A DNA stretch of 36,972 nucleotides from Burkholderiaceae bacterium (GCA_019751755.1 JAIENA010000236.1:1-36972); one strand, 5' to 3'; positions 26,173 to 35,344 are shown, numbered from the stretch's first letter. The notes: generated by a model not told the origin, from the sequence alone. Made by a program: numbers and translations.

Positions 26173-26724
26173 TTACTGCATCAGCATCGAGCGCACGATG
26201 CCTTCCTTGGCCAGCGCGTAATCGTGCGCGGCCAGCACGTAGTTCGTGTTGGGCTGGATGACTTTCACATTGACGAACACCATGTCGCTGGTCTCCGCAT
26301 AGGACCCCACCACCACGGCTTGCGCCTTGTGGGTGATCGCCATGTCATTGACTTCGCGCGTCAGCATCATTTCGCCCTGGTTGCGCTTCATGTACACGCT
26401 GTTGCGCAGCTTCATTTCCAGCATGTTCATCTTGCCCTGCGCCATGCGGGTCGAGATTTGTTCGGAAATCAAGCGGCCCAGCGTGGTGGTCTGTTCCAGC
26501 GCGTCGATATTGACCACCGTTGCCATGATCAAAGGCTTGTCGGCAAGCAGCTTGCCGTTCAACTGGGCCAACAGGACGTCGGCGGCTTTATAGTTGGAGG
26601 CGATGAACTGGTTCGACGACACCGTCGCGTAATTGGTTTCTTCCTTGGCTTGCGGCAGTATCCCCGAGCATGCGGTCAGCAACAGCGGTACGGAAAGCAA
26701 GGTTGCGGTTGCCAGCTTGCGCAT
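26173..26724 (-). CDS. FlgO-domain outer-membrane lipoprotein
   Basis: The 183-aa product has a lipoprotein signal peptide with lipobox LLTAC (Cys19). A domain resembling FlgO follows: SNYKAADVLLAQL, PLIMATVVNIDALEQTTTLG, RLISEQISTRMAQGKMNMLE and AQAVVVGSYAETSDMVFVNV. In Vibrio, FlgO is an outer-membrane lipoprotein needed for a normal flagellum, but no flagellar gene is near, so a motility role here is only a family analogy. Its ATG overlaps the stop of the upstream lipoprotein gene by one base, so the two are expected to be made together. Confidence 0.82.
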   Translation of the reverse strand: MRKLATATLLSVPLLLTACSGILPQAKEETNYATVSSNQFIASNYKAADVLLAQLNGKLLADKPLIMATVVNIDALEQTTTLGRLISEQISTRMAQGKMNMLEMKLRNSVYMKRNQGEMMLTREVNDMAITHKAQAVVVGSYAETSDMVFVNVKVIQPNTNYVLAAHDYALAKEGIVRSMLMQ

Positions 26725-27431
26725 TATTTATCACCCCGGACGGAAAATGTTTTAAAAGCCTTATCGTCGTCTTCCGGCAAGCCGTACAACGAGCGGTCGC
26801 TGTCCGCCACATAATACGCCGAGCTGTTACGGGCGTAATAACGATACTGGTCGGAAATGGAAACGGTCACGATCAATTCGGTTTTGGGCGTCGGGCCGCT
26901 GGCGAATTGGGCCATATGGTAGGCCGCGGCGTCCATCGCGCCCAGCGCGCCGGTCGACATCAGTACCGGATCGGCGGTCGACGCCAGCAGCCACACGCCG
27001 GCCACGATCGAGGTCGGCACGCCGGCATAGATATACCTTGCGCGGTGCGGCGAGAACGTCAGCGCCTGCACATTGACATCGACTTTCAGTGATCCGGCCG
27101 GCACCTTCGACACCACGTAACCGGCTTTCACCAGCGTCGAGGCGATTTCCTCGGTCAGCGCGCGCTGGAACGGCGACGCGTCAACCGGTGGCTCCGCCAC
27201 GTAGTACGGACGCTGCGGCGCCTTGCTCAAGTCTTCCGACAGACGGGTTTGAATATTGCCGGCGATCGCGCCCCAGTGTGCGGCGGCCTGCAGCTTGAGC
27301 TGGCGTGAGGTTTCGAAGTTGGTCGGGATTGGCGCCGGGCTATATGGCACGGCGCAGCCTGCCAACAGCACGCTGGTGGCCACGACCGCCAGCGCGCCGG
27401 CAATGGGTTTCGCCTGATTCATTTTTGCCAT
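26724..27431 (-). CDS. Lipoprotein of unknown function paired with the FlgO-like gene
   Basis: I do not recognise a named family. The 235-aa product has a lipoprotein signal with lipobox LLAGC (Cys26), then about 210 residues. These include QRALTEEIASTLVKAGYVVS, a hydrophobic segment near 137-155 (GVPTSIVAGVWLLAS), and a beta-rich end with TELIVTVSISDQYRYYARNS. GAGG five bases before the ATG supports 27431; an in-frame ATG at 27422 is possible. It is the first gene of a two-gene lipoprotein operon, which suggests both work at the same envelope site. Confidence 0.8.
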   Translation of the reverse strand: MAKMNQAKPIAGALAVVATSVLLAGCAVPYSPAPIPTNFETSRQLKLQAAAHWGAIAGNIQTRLSEDLSKAPQRPYYVAEPPVDASPFQRALTEEIASTLVKAGYVVSKVPAGSLKVDVNVQALTFSPHRARYIYAGVPTSIVAGVWLLASTADPVLMSTGALGAMDAAAYHMAQFASGPTPKTELIVTVSISDQYRYYARNSSAYYVADSDRSLYGLPEDDDKAFKTFSVRGDK

Positions 27432-27511
27432 CTCATCCTCGCCTGAATGGGTACTTGTACTTGCCTCCCCAGTTTATCATGGATGTTTCTAGGGAGAAAA
27501 TCAGTGCCAGT

Positions 27512-27536
27512 AAAAAGCCCGACGCAAGGCCGGGCT
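27512..27536 (-). terminator. Intrinsic terminator after smpB
   Basis: On the minus strand AGCCCG (27536-27531) pairs with CGGGCT (27521-27516), followed by T5 (27516-27512). It lies about 60 bases beyond the smpB stop. Confidence 0.82.
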
Positions 27537-27594
27537 GATGCCAATTTATGCCTATGCGTGGTGCAATAACGACGCAGTGATGCGGATACCGGAA

Positions 27595-28044
27595 TTAGCG
27601 GCGGTGCTGCTTCATGGCGGACGCGACTTCGCGCGACGCATCCCGGTCTTTCTCCGAAGCACGCTTGTCGTGCTGCTTCTTGCCTTTCGCCAGGCCGATT
27701 TCGCATTTCACGCGGCCGCCTTTGTAATGCAGGTTCAGTGGCACCAGCGTATAGCCGGAACGGGTGGCTTTGCCGATCAGTTTATCGAGCTCATGGCGGT
27801 GCAGCAGCAGCTTGCGGGTGCGCACAGCGTCGGGGTGGATGTGGGTGGACGCGGTCGGCAATGCGCTGATGTGGGCGCCAAACAGGTACAGCTCGTCACC
27901 TTTGATGGTGACGTAGGCTTCCTTGATCTGGACTTTGTTGTCGCGGATTGCCTTCACTTCCCAGCCTTCAAGCACGATGCCCGCTTCGTAGCGGTCCTCA
28001 ATGAAGTAATCGTGAAAGGCTTTTTTGTTATCGGCAATAGTCAT
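27595..28044 (-). CDS. smpB: SsrA-binding protein SmpB
   Basis: SmpB delivers tmRNA to stalled ribosomes for trans-translation. The 149-aa product has the OB-fold core (residues about 1-130): [74 protein letters not shown] basic C-terminal tail rich in Lys/Arg (about 120-149) becomes helical in the decoding centre. Its partner RNA gene ssrA is not in the window. It is divergent from ratA, the arrangement common in proteobacteria. Confidence 0.97.
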   Translation of the reverse strand: MTIADNKKAFHDYFIEDRYEAGIVLEGWEVKAIRDNKVQIKEAYVTIKGDELYLFGAHISALPTASTHIHPDAVRTRKLLLHRHELDKLIGKATRSGYTLVPLNLHYKGGRVKCEIGLAKGKKQHDKRASEKDRDASREVASAMKQHRR

Positions 28045-28115
28045 GGGTGCGTAAAGTGAAGCAGGTTTGTTAAACTACGGTCCTTGCAGACCAATATCAT
28101 AACAACGGTAACACA

Positions 28116-28550
28116 ATGGCAGTAGTGCATAAGTCGGTTATTCTTGGCTTTTCAGCCGAACAAATGTTCGAACTGGTGGCCAAAGTCGAAGATTATCCCA
28201 AATTTCTGCCCTGGTGTGGCGGCGTCGAGGTGCGTGAGCGCAGCGAACACGCGGTTGTCGCCAGTGTGGCGATCCACTATCACGGCATCCGCCAGAGCTT
28301 TACCACGTCCAATGCCAATACGCGCCCGACCAGTATTCGCATGACGCTGGTGGACGGACCCTTTAAAACCCTGGACGGAACCTGGACCTTTAAACCGCTG
28401 CGCGACGATGCGTGCAAGGTCGAACTGGATCTGCATTATGAGTTTTCCAGTCGGCTGCTGGAGCAGGTGATCGGGCCCGTGTTCAGCATGATCGCCAACA
28501 GCTTTGTGGATTCGTTCTGCAAACGGGCGGAGACCGTGTATGGAGGTTGA
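28116..28550 (+). CDS. ratA: RatA-type START-domain protein (coenzyme Q-binding/COQ10 family)
   Basis: The 144-aa product has the polyketide cyclase/COQ10 fold: HKSVILGFSAEQMFELVAKV, EDYPKFLPWCGGVEV, LVDGPFKTLDGTWTFKPL, and the C-terminal helix SMIANSFVDSFCKRAETVYG. In E. coli RatA was described as a toxin that blocks 70S assembly, while relatives in other organisms bind ubiquinone; which applies here is open. It is divergent from smpB and overlaps the start region of the RnfH gene, as in many proteobacteria. Confidence 0.93.
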   Translation: MAVVHKSVILGFSAEQMFELVAKVEDYPKFLPWCGGVEVRERSEHAVVASVAIHYHGIRQSFTTSNANTRPTSIRMTLVDGPFKTLDGTWTFKPLRDDACKVELDLHYEFSSRLLEQVIGPVFSMIANSFVDSFCKRAETVYGG

Positions 28551-28552
28551 TG

Positions 28553-28840
28553 ATGAGCAATGAGCAAATCAACGTGTCCGTCTGCTATGCCACGGACACG
28601 TTGGAATTCCTGCGCGCGTTGCGGCTGGACGCCGGCGCGACGATCGCCGACGCACTGAACGTCAGCGGCCTGGCGCTGGCCGTGCCGGAAGTCGACCTGG
28701 AGACGATGGTGGTCGGCATCTATGGCAAAAAGAAGCCACGCGACACCGTGCTGCGCGAACACGACCGGGTCGAAGTGTACCGGCCGTTGATTGCCGATCC
28801 GAAAAATGCGCGCCGGCGGCGTCCGGCTAAAAGCGCTTAA
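28553..28840 (+). CDS. rnfH: RnfH-family ubiquitin-like protein
   Basis: The 95-aa product has the RnfH (UPF0125) beta-grasp fold: INVSVCYATDTLEFLRALRL, GATIADALNVSG, MVVGIYGKKKPRDTVLREHD and RVEVYRPLIADPKNARRRR. The role is unknown. In E. coli it forms the ratA-rnfH pair once proposed as a toxin-antitoxin, though RnfH does not act as a clear antitoxin. I chose ATG 28553 because GGAGG (28542-28546) is six bases away; ATG 28550 overlaps the ratA TGA and is only three bases from it. Just 16 bases separate it from the convergent porin gene and no terminator is visible. Confidence 0.9.
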   Translation: MSNEQINVSVCYATDTLEFLRALRLDAGATIADALNVSGLALAVPEVDLETMVVGIYGKKKPRDTVLREHDRVEVYRPLIADPKNARRRRPAKSA

Positions 28841-28856
28841 GTAGGCTTTACAACGC

Positions 28857-29909
28857 TTAGAAGCGGTGCCGCAAGCCCAGCGCCAGTTGGCGGTTGCCGG
28901 TGCCCGCTTCTTCGCTGTTACCGGCCGTGTAGCCCGCGCCGTTGCGGTTATGGATCAGCACATGTGCCGCATACACGTCGGTGCGTTTCGAGAACGCATA
29001 GGCCGCATACAGTGCGGTCTGCAATGCATCCTGGTCGAAACGCGTGCGGTCATTTTTGTGCACCACGGTGGCGATATAGGTCCACGCGCCGCGCGGCACC
29101 GATACGCCCAGTAAGGCATCGTTGCTGGCGCTGGTCGGCACCGGCGCCACGCCGCCAAACGGCGCGCCAGCGCTGTTCAGGGGCGACGAATTGACGCCCC
29201 GGTTGACGCCATAGCCGGCAGACACTTTCGCCATTTGCAGGTCAATGTTTGCCCCCAGCAGCCAGTTGCGGGCCGCCCCGGCATCCGGCGCCGTGACGGA
29301 GACGTTGCTGCGGTGGTGCAGCGCGAGGCGTACCGTCAATGGACCGTTGCTGTAGCCGATCGAGCCGCCGAACTGGCGACCGATCGCGCGGTTGCCGACC
29401 GCTTCGCCCGCCACCAGCATGGCGTCGGCGCTGATGCCATGCCAGTGGCTGCTGCGCACCAGGATGCTATTGCCGGCCCGGAAGCCGCCGGGCGGCATCA
29501 GGTTGTTGGAGCGGCCGATGCCATTGCGCAGCGGATCGATCACGGTGTTGAGCGTGGTAAACAGTGGCGTGTCCTGCACGCCGATGCTGACGGCGCCGGC
29601 CTTGCCGCGCAGGCCGACGATACTGGTGCGCCCGAACAGGGTGCCGTTTTGGGTCGGGATGCCGGTGTCGGCATGGATCCCGCCTTCGAGTACGAAAAAC
29701 GCCGACAGGCCGTCGCCGAGGTCTTCGCTGCCTTTGAAGCCCCAGCGGCTTTGCGTCGCCATGCCGCTGGTGACGCGGGTGGCATCGCCATGACTGCCGC
29801 CACGGTCGTGCGAAATGCCGACGTCCATCACGCCATACACGGCGAGTTCGGACGCGGCGCTGCCGCCGGCCGCGCACAGGGCGGCCAGCGCAAGGATGCG
29901 CTTGTTCAT
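28857..29909 (-). CDS. Gram-negative general porin (OmpC-like, Porin_4 type)
   Basis: The 350-aa product has a signal peptide (MNKRILALAALCAAGGSAAS). A trimeric 16-strand porin sequence typical of Burkholderiales follows: ELAVYGVMDVGISHDRGG at the mature N-terminus, SRWGFKGSEDLGDGLSAFF, LFGRTSIVGLRG, and a C-terminal RQLALGLRHRF ending in Phe as BamA substrates do. It is last in a minus-strand run gntK-MFS-porin, so it probably lets the sugar acid through the outer membrane; this is inferred from position only. The ribosome site GGAGACAAT lies before the ATG and resembles the one before the MFS gene. Confidence 0.92.
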   Translation of the reverse strand: MNKRILALAALCAAGGSAASELAVYGVMDVGISHDRGGSHGDATRVTSGMATQSRWGFKGSEDLGDGLSAFFVLEGGIHADTGIPTQNGTLFGRTSIVGLRGKAGAVSIGVQDTPLFTTLNTVIDPLRNGIGRSNNLMPPGGFRAGNSILVRSSHWHGISADAMLVAGEAVGNRAIGRQFGGSIGYSNGPLTVRLALHHRSNVSVTAPDAGAARNWLLGANIDLQMAKVSAGYGVNRGVNSSPLNSAGAPFGGVAPVPTSASNDALLGVSVPRGAWTYIATVVHKNDRTRFDQDALQTALYAAYAFSKRTDVYAAHVLIHNRNGAGYTAGNSEEAGTGNRQLALGLRHRF

Positions 29910-29978
29910 ATTGTCTCCGAGAATATCTGGATGCGGCGGGCCCGCAAGCCCGGCCGCGGTAGGATGCGTAGAAGGAAA

Positions 29979-31298
29979 TTAACGGGCCGTGGCCGGCGCG
30001 CCGTTGGCCGGTTCCGGGTCGGGAATCGGTTCGATCTTGCCCAGCACGAATACGAACGACACGATGCCGATCACCAGGATCACGCCGGCCACCAGGAAGG
30101 CGTTGGCAAACGAATTGGTGGCGCCGACGATCAGTCCCGTCACGATCGGCGCGGCCGCGCCCATCAGGTTGTTGGCGAAGTTCATGATGCCGCCGATGGT
30201 GCCGGCGCCGCCTTTCGGGGCGATCAGCGAGGGCAGCGACCAGCCGACCGGCGCGGCCGCCGCCAGGCCGCCCAGCGCGATCGAAATCCAGAAGATGGCC
30301 CAAACCGGATCGGTGGTTTGGGTGGCGCCGAACACCGCCAGCCCGAACAGCATGCCGGTCACCAGCACGCCTTTGCGCACCACGGATTCATTCTTGCCCT
30401 TGGCGATCAGGTGGTCGATCAGCCAGCCACCCACGAACAGGTCGGTGACGGTTGCCACCATCCACGGAATGGCGGCATAGCCGGCCGACTTCAGGATGCT
30501 CATGTTCATGGTTTGCACTAGGTAGCCGGGCAGCCAGGTCAGGAACAAATAAAAGGTGTAGCCGTAGGCGGCGAAGCCGATGGTCAGGCCCCAGATCTTG
30601 GTCTTGGTCAGCAAATAGCCCAGCATGTTGAAGGCGCCCGCATCGGATGGTCCTTCCGGCGCGGCGCCGCCATCGCGGATATAGCGCAGTTCTTCCTTGC
30701 TCAGGTGCGGGTCGGCGCTCGGATCGCGGTAAAACACGTAGAACGCGATGAAGTAGGCAAAGCTGAGGAAGGCCGACAGCGCAAAGCCCCAGCGCCAGCC
30801 ATAGGCCACGATGGTGACCGCCACCAGCGGCACCCCGATCACATTGGAAAACTTGGCGGCCGCGTCAAAGATTGCCGTCGCCATGCCGCGTTCCTTGCGT
30901 GGGAACCAGTAGCCGGTGGCTTTGGAGCTGACCGGGAAGGCCGGCGCCTCGGCTATGCCGAGCAGGATGCGGGCGATGAAGATCCCTGCGAAGCCGCTCG
31001 ACAACGCGGTGATAGTGGACGCCAGGCCCCACAGGAACGCGCCCCAGCGGCCCACGGTAGTGGGGCCGAAGCGGTCCAGCACCATGCCGACCGGAATTTG
31101 CAGCAGCGAATAGGACCAGGCAAAGGCGGAAAACAGGATGCCCATGTCGAGTGGCGTCAGGTGAAAGGCTTCCTGGATTTGCGGCGCCGCGACCGACAGG
31201 CCGATGCGGTCGATGTAGTTGATCAGCACGCCGATGCCGAGCAGTGCGCCGATACCCCAGCGCCGTTTAGGAATGTTCTTGGTGTTGTTGGTGTTCAA
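29979..31298 (-). CDS. MFS transporter of the anion:cation symporter (sugar acid) family
   Basis: The 439-aa product has twelve hydrophobic segments and the features of the ACS branch that carries glucarate, galactonate and related acids. These are INYIDRIGLSVAAPQIQEAF in the first helix region, SYSLLQIPVGMVLDRFGPTT, RILLGIAEAPAFPVSSKATG and YWFPRKERGMATAIFDAAAK. Position between gntK and the porin, under the same likely control, points to gluconate or a close relative as substrate, replacing the GntP/GntT permeases usual in enterics; this is inference. The start is TTG 31298 with AGGAG six bases upstream. gntK lies 26 bases before it. Confidence 0.9.
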   Translation of the reverse strand: MNTNNTKNIPKRRWGIGALLGIGVLINYIDRIGLSVAAPQIQEAFHLTPLDMGILFSAFAWSYSLLQIPVGMVLDRFGPTTVGRWGAFLWGLASTITALSSGFAGIFIARILLGIAEAPAFPVSSKATGYWFPRKERGMATAIFDAAAKFSNVIGVPLVAVTIVAYGWRWGFALSAFLSFAYFIAFYVFYRDPSADPHLSKEELRYIRDGGAAPEGPSDAGAFNMLGYLLTKTKIWGLTIGFAAYGYTFYLFLTWLPGYLVQTMNMSILKSAGYAAIPWMVATVTDLFVGGWLIDHLIAKGKNESVVRKGVLVTGMLFGLAVFGATQTTDPVWAIFWISIALGGLAAAAPVGWSLPSLIAPKGGAGTIGGIMNFANNLMGAAAPIVTGLIVGATNSFANAFLVAGVILVIGIVSFVFVLGKIEPIPDPEPANGAPATAR

Positions 31299-31324
31299 AA
31301 TTGTCTCCTGGAGGGGATGGGGCG

Positions 31325-31840
31325 CTAGCGCCGCGCGGCGGCGAGGATGGCGTCGGTCAATGGCTGCGGCGCGGCCGTGATGTCCAGCGTGAGGCCGGCT
31401 TCATCGGACTGCAGCGGTTCCAGTGCCAGCAACTGGCTGTCGAGCAGGGCAGGGGGCATGTAGTGGTTGGTGCGGGCCGCGAGGCGTGTCGCGATCACCT
31501 CGCGCTCGCCTTGCAGGTGGGCAAAGCGCAAGGCCGGATCGCCTTCTCGCAACAGGTCGCGGTAGCGCCGCTTGAGCGCCGAGCACGACACCACCAGGCT
31601 GTTGCCGGCTTCCCGTGCGGTGGCGATTTCCTGCCGCAGGCGTTGCAGCCACGTGGCGCGGTCGGCGTCATCGAGCGGTGTCCCGGCCGCCATCTTGGCG
31701 ATGTTGGCTGGCGAATGGAAATCATCGCCTTCGATAAAGCCGGCCCCGAGCGCGTCCGCAACGCGGCGTCCGACCTCGCTTTTGCCGCTGCCGCACACAC
31801 CCATGACGACCCATCGGCTTACTTGTTTTGTGTGGTTCAT
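31325..31840 (-). CDS. gntK: Gluconokinase
   Basis: GntK phosphorylates D-gluconate to 6-phosphogluconate for the Entner-Doudoroff or pentose phosphate route. The 171-aa product matches the short GntK family. It has a P-loop GVCGSGKSEVG (Gly14 to Ser21), then FIEGDDFHSPANIAKMAAGT with the gluconate-binding Asp-Asp-x-His, PLDDADRATWLQRL, VVSCSALKRRYRDLLR and NHYMPPALLDSQL. It is the first gene of a probable gntK-MFS-porin operon, with a 14-bp palindrome 31 bases upstream of its start. No Shine-Dalgarno sequence is evident. Confidence 0.95.
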   Translation of the reverse strand: MNHTKQVSRWVVMGVCGSGKSEVGRRVADALGAGFIEGDDFHSPANIAKMAAGTPLDDADRATWLQRLRQEIATAREAGNSLVVSCSALKRRYRDLLREGDPALRFAHLQGEREVIATRLAARTNHYMPPALLDSQLLALEPLQSDEAGLTLDITAAPQPLTDAILAAARR

Positions 31841-31870
31841 TTCGGTTGAGTTAAAAGTTTGACATCAAAA

Positions 31871-31884
31871 TGATAGCGCTATCA
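31871..31884. promoter_or_regulatory. gntR: Perfect 14-bp palindrome, probable GntR operator
   Basis: TGATAGCGCTATCA is self-complementary and centred on a CG-containing core, the form expected for LacI-family operators. It lies between gntR and gntK, just upstream of gntK on the minus strand, where a TATCAT resembling a -10 overlaps it. Binding by the neighbouring GntR is inferred. Confidence 0.75.
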
Positions 31885-31894
31885 GTGGGGCGAA

Positions 31895-31908
31895 GTGTTA
31901 TCCAACAC
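31895..31908. repeat. Small inverted repeat near the operator
   Basis: GTGTT (31895-31899) and AACAC (31904-31908) are complementary across four bases, 11 bases from the 14-bp palindrome. It may be a second protein site or chance. Confidence 0.3.
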
Positions 31909-31949
31909 GGTGCGATGGTCAAGAGATTTATATGCTGCATTGCAGCAAG

Positions 31950-31966
31950 CATGCGCGCTGCGCATG
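31950..31966. repeat. Inverted repeat downstream of gntR
   Basis: CATGCGC (31950-31956) and GCGCATG (31960-31966) are perfect complements around GCT. There is no T tract. It is adjacent to the longer palindromic element at 31969-32008. Confidence 0.5.
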
Positions 31967-31968
31967 GC

Positions 31969-32008
31969 GTGTCAGACCCCGGGGACTCGGGGTCCCGGAG
32001 TGTGACAC
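31969..32008. repeat. 40-bp imperfect palindrome, REP-like
   Basis: The ends are GTGTCA and TGACAC. The inner arms continue with AC and CCGGG matches, broken by two mismatches, around a GACTC-containing loop. The GTGTCAGACCCC motif resembles palindromes I believe are scattered between genes in Oxalobacteraceae, from general recollection. It lies about 20 bases after the gntR stop and may fold at the 3' end of its mRNA. Confidence 0.6.
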
Positions 32009-32030
32009 GAGGCGTCGCAGAGGGGGCGGG

Positions 32031-33059
32031 TTACGCGCTTTCGCGCGCCATCACCGTGAAACCGAGGTCGACATGCTGCTGTGCCGGGATGTCGCCCTTG
32101 ATCAGCGTTTGCAGCAGGCTGGCCGCTTCGAAGCCGATCTGGTAGCGTGGCGTGGCGATGGTGGTGCAGGACGGGTGCATCAGCGCCGATGCGGGTAAGT
32201 CATTGAAGCCGCAAATCGCCAGTTGTTGCGGTACCGCGACGCCGTGCCGCTGACAGTGGAAGATTGCGCCGTGCGCCAGGTCGTCGTTGCAGCAAAAGAT
32301 CGCATCGAGCCCTGGCATGCCGGCGCGCATGCGCTCGACCAGCTCGCCGCCCAGCGCCAGCGTGGACGGATCGGGCACCATCAATTCCAGCATCGGGTCG
32401 AGCTTGCCGGCCTCGGCCATCGCCATGCGGTAGCCTTCCTGGCGCTTGATGGTGCGTTCATCGAGTTGCGCCCCCATAAAGCCAATGCGCTGGTAGCCTT
32501 TCTGCAGCAGGTAGCGCGTCATCTGGTAGCCGGCCTGGATTTGCGAAAAGCCGACCGACACGCGCTCCGGATCGGTCGACAGGTCCATCATCGACACCAC
32601 CGGCACACGCGAGGTGGCCAGGGATTTTTCCACGCCCTTGCTGTGCGACAGCCCCGACAGCAAGATGCCGTCCGGGTTCGACTGCATGTACACGTTCAGC
32701 AGTTTTTCTTCTTCCGCGTCGCAATAGCGGGTGTTGCCGATCAGGATCTGATAACCATAGGGGTCCAGCGCGTCCTGGATGCCGGCCAGCACCGCGGTGA
32801 ACACGGCATTGGACAGGGACGGCACCAGCACCACGATCACATTCGATTTCGACGACGCCAGTGCCCGCGCCGCGCGGTTTGGCACATAGCCGAGTTCCTC
32901 CACCGCTTTTTCGACCCGTTCGCGCAACAGCGACGACACGAGTTCGGGCTGGCTGATGGCGCGCGACGCGGTCATCGTCGCCACGCCGGCATGGGCGGCC
33001 ACCGCCGCCAGGGTTACACGGCCGCTGGCGCGGCTCTTGCCATTTGTAGTTCTGCTCAT
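32031..33059 (-). CDS. gntR: LacI-family gluconate regulator GntR
   Basis: The 342-aa product has an N-terminal helix-turn-helix (VTLAAVAAHAGVATMTASRA), hinge helix (GYVPNRAARALASSKSN) and periplasmic-binding-protein-like effector domain (about 70-340). Stretches such as GAQLDERTIKRQEGYRMAM, CNDDLAHGAIFHCQRHGV and VDLGFT closely resemble E. coli GntR, a repressor released by gluconate. It should repress gntK-MFS-porin through the palindrome upstream of gntK. ATG 33059 starts the family-like sequence; an ATG at 33117-33119 is in frame but would overlap the upstream DUF4124 gene. Confidence 0.93.
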   Translation of the reverse strand: MSRTTNGKSRASGRVTLAAVAAHAGVATMTASRAISQPELVSSLLRERVEKAVEELGYVPNRAARALASSKSNVIVVLVPSLSNAVFTAVLAGIQDALDPYGYQILIGNTRYCDAEEEKLLNVYMQSNPDGILLSGLSHSKGVEKSLATSRVPVVSMMDLSTDPERVSVGFSQIQAGYQMTRYLLQKGYQRIGFMGAQLDERTIKRQEGYRMAMAEAGKLDPMLELMVPDPSTLALGGELVERMRAGMPGLDAIFCCNDDLAHGAIFHCQRHGVAVPQQLAICGFNDLPASALMHPSCTTIATPRYQIGFEAASLLQTLIKGDIPAQQHVDLGFTVMARESA

Positions 33060-33069
33060 TGATGTTGTT

Positions 33070-33089
33070 CTTGTCTCTGCTTGTCTCTG
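33070..33089. repeat. Perfect 10-bp tandem repeat upstream of gntR
   Basis: CTTGTCTCTG occurs twice without a gap (33070-33079 and 33080-33089), in the 47 bases between the DUF4124 stop and the gntR start. The unit equals one helical turn. Confidence 0.7.
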
Positions 33090-33106
33090 AATCGGCCAGT
33101 GTACGG

Positions 33107-33682
33107 TCAGCGCGCACATCCCGCCAGTACTGCCTGGTTTTGCTTGCTGCGCTCAGCGCGCTGCGCATCCGTCAGGAAGCTGCGCTGGCCGTCCTTGTCG
33201 AAGGCGCTCATGCGGATGCCGGAGTCGAGCGCCATCTGGTTGCTGCGCGCGTTGTCGCAGTTGGCCGCCGCCGCTGATTGCCGTGCCGCTTCCTGCGCGG
33301 CTTTCTGGCTTGCGTCGGCGGCGTCGGCTTTGCGCTTGTTGAAGTCGGCGTTGCGTTCGGCCAGCGTGGACGGGCGTTTGGCCTTGTCGTCGGGCGGGGC
33401 TGGGGGCGTGGCGGCAGCTTCGTCGGCCGCACCAGGCACGGGCGCCGCTTGCACATGGCGCGGCTGGCGCAAGATCCGGTTCAACGGCACCGATGGCGGC
33501 GGCGGCTGGTCCGACAGCTGTTTCATGCCCTTGTCGTCGAGCCAGATATATGGGGCCTGGGCCTGGGCCAGCGGTGCGGTCAACAGTGCCGTCAACAGTG
33601 CCGCGAACAGCGGGCCGCCCCAATGGCGGCGTTGTAAGAGTTTCATCGTGGCAATCTTTTTCATGACAGGCCGATTCTCCAT
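33107..33682 (-). CDS. DUF4124 domain secreted protein
   Basis: The 191-aa product has a signal peptide ending LLTAPLAQAQA. The short DUF4124 motif follows (PYIWLDDKGMKQLSDQPPPP), and then a long Ala/Lys/Arg-rich low-complexity helix (about 85-150, TLAERNADFNKRKADAADAS). A conserved tail holds two Cys (AAANCDNARSN near residue 140 and LAGCAR at the end). The role is unknown; such genes commonly sit beside guaB in Burkholderiales. ATG 33682 has AAGGG five bases upstream; ATGs at 33664 and 33646 are alternatives that give a more usual signal length. Confidence 0.87.
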   Translation of the reverse strand: MENRPVMKKIATMKLLQRRHWGGPLFAALLTALLTAPLAQAQAPYIWLDDKGMKQLSDQPPPPSVPLNRILRQPRHVQAAPVPGAADEAAATPPAPPDDKAKRPSTLAERNADFNKRKADAADASQKAAQEAARQSAAAANCDNARSNQMALDSGIRMSAFDKDGQRSFLTDAQRAERSKQNQAVLAGCAR

Positions 33683-33695
33683 GAAAACCCTTTGA

Positions 33696-35246
<1,551 letters not shown>

Positions 35247-35254
35247 GCTTCACG

Positions 35255-35288
35255 AACGCCGGCACCAGCGCAACGCGGTGCCGGCGTT
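35255..35288 (+). promoter_or_regulatory. Perfect 12-bp hairpin between guaB and guaA
   Basis: AACGCCGGCACC (35255-35266) pairs exactly with GGTGCCGGCGTT (35277-35288) around a 10-base loop. It lies nine bases after the guaB stop. Only GTTGT follows, not a T tract, so it is a weak intrinsic terminator at best, or an mRNA-stabilising or processing hairpin. Confidence 0.7.
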
Positions 35289-35319
35289 GTTGTACCCGAT
35301 TGACTTCCTGGTTGTACCC
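35289..35319 (+). repeat. Direct repeat GTTGTACCC in the guaA leader
   Basis: GTTGTACCC occurs at 35289-35297 and 35311-35319, 22 bases apart (about two helical turns), between the guaB hairpin and the guaA start. No protein site is recognised. Confidence 0.55.
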
Positions 35320-35344
35320 ATTTCCTCAGCTTTTACCCACATCC

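Noticed and set aside
27432..27594. Search for ssrA (tmRNA) next to smpB
   Set aside because: The spacer holds only the smpB terminator and short sequence; far too small for tmRNA and without its conserved 3' end.
28116..28840. ratA-rnfH as a toxin-antitoxin system
   Set aside because: The pair is a conserved housekeeping neighbour of smpB, and RnfH has no convincing antitoxin features; not treated as a defence or addiction module.
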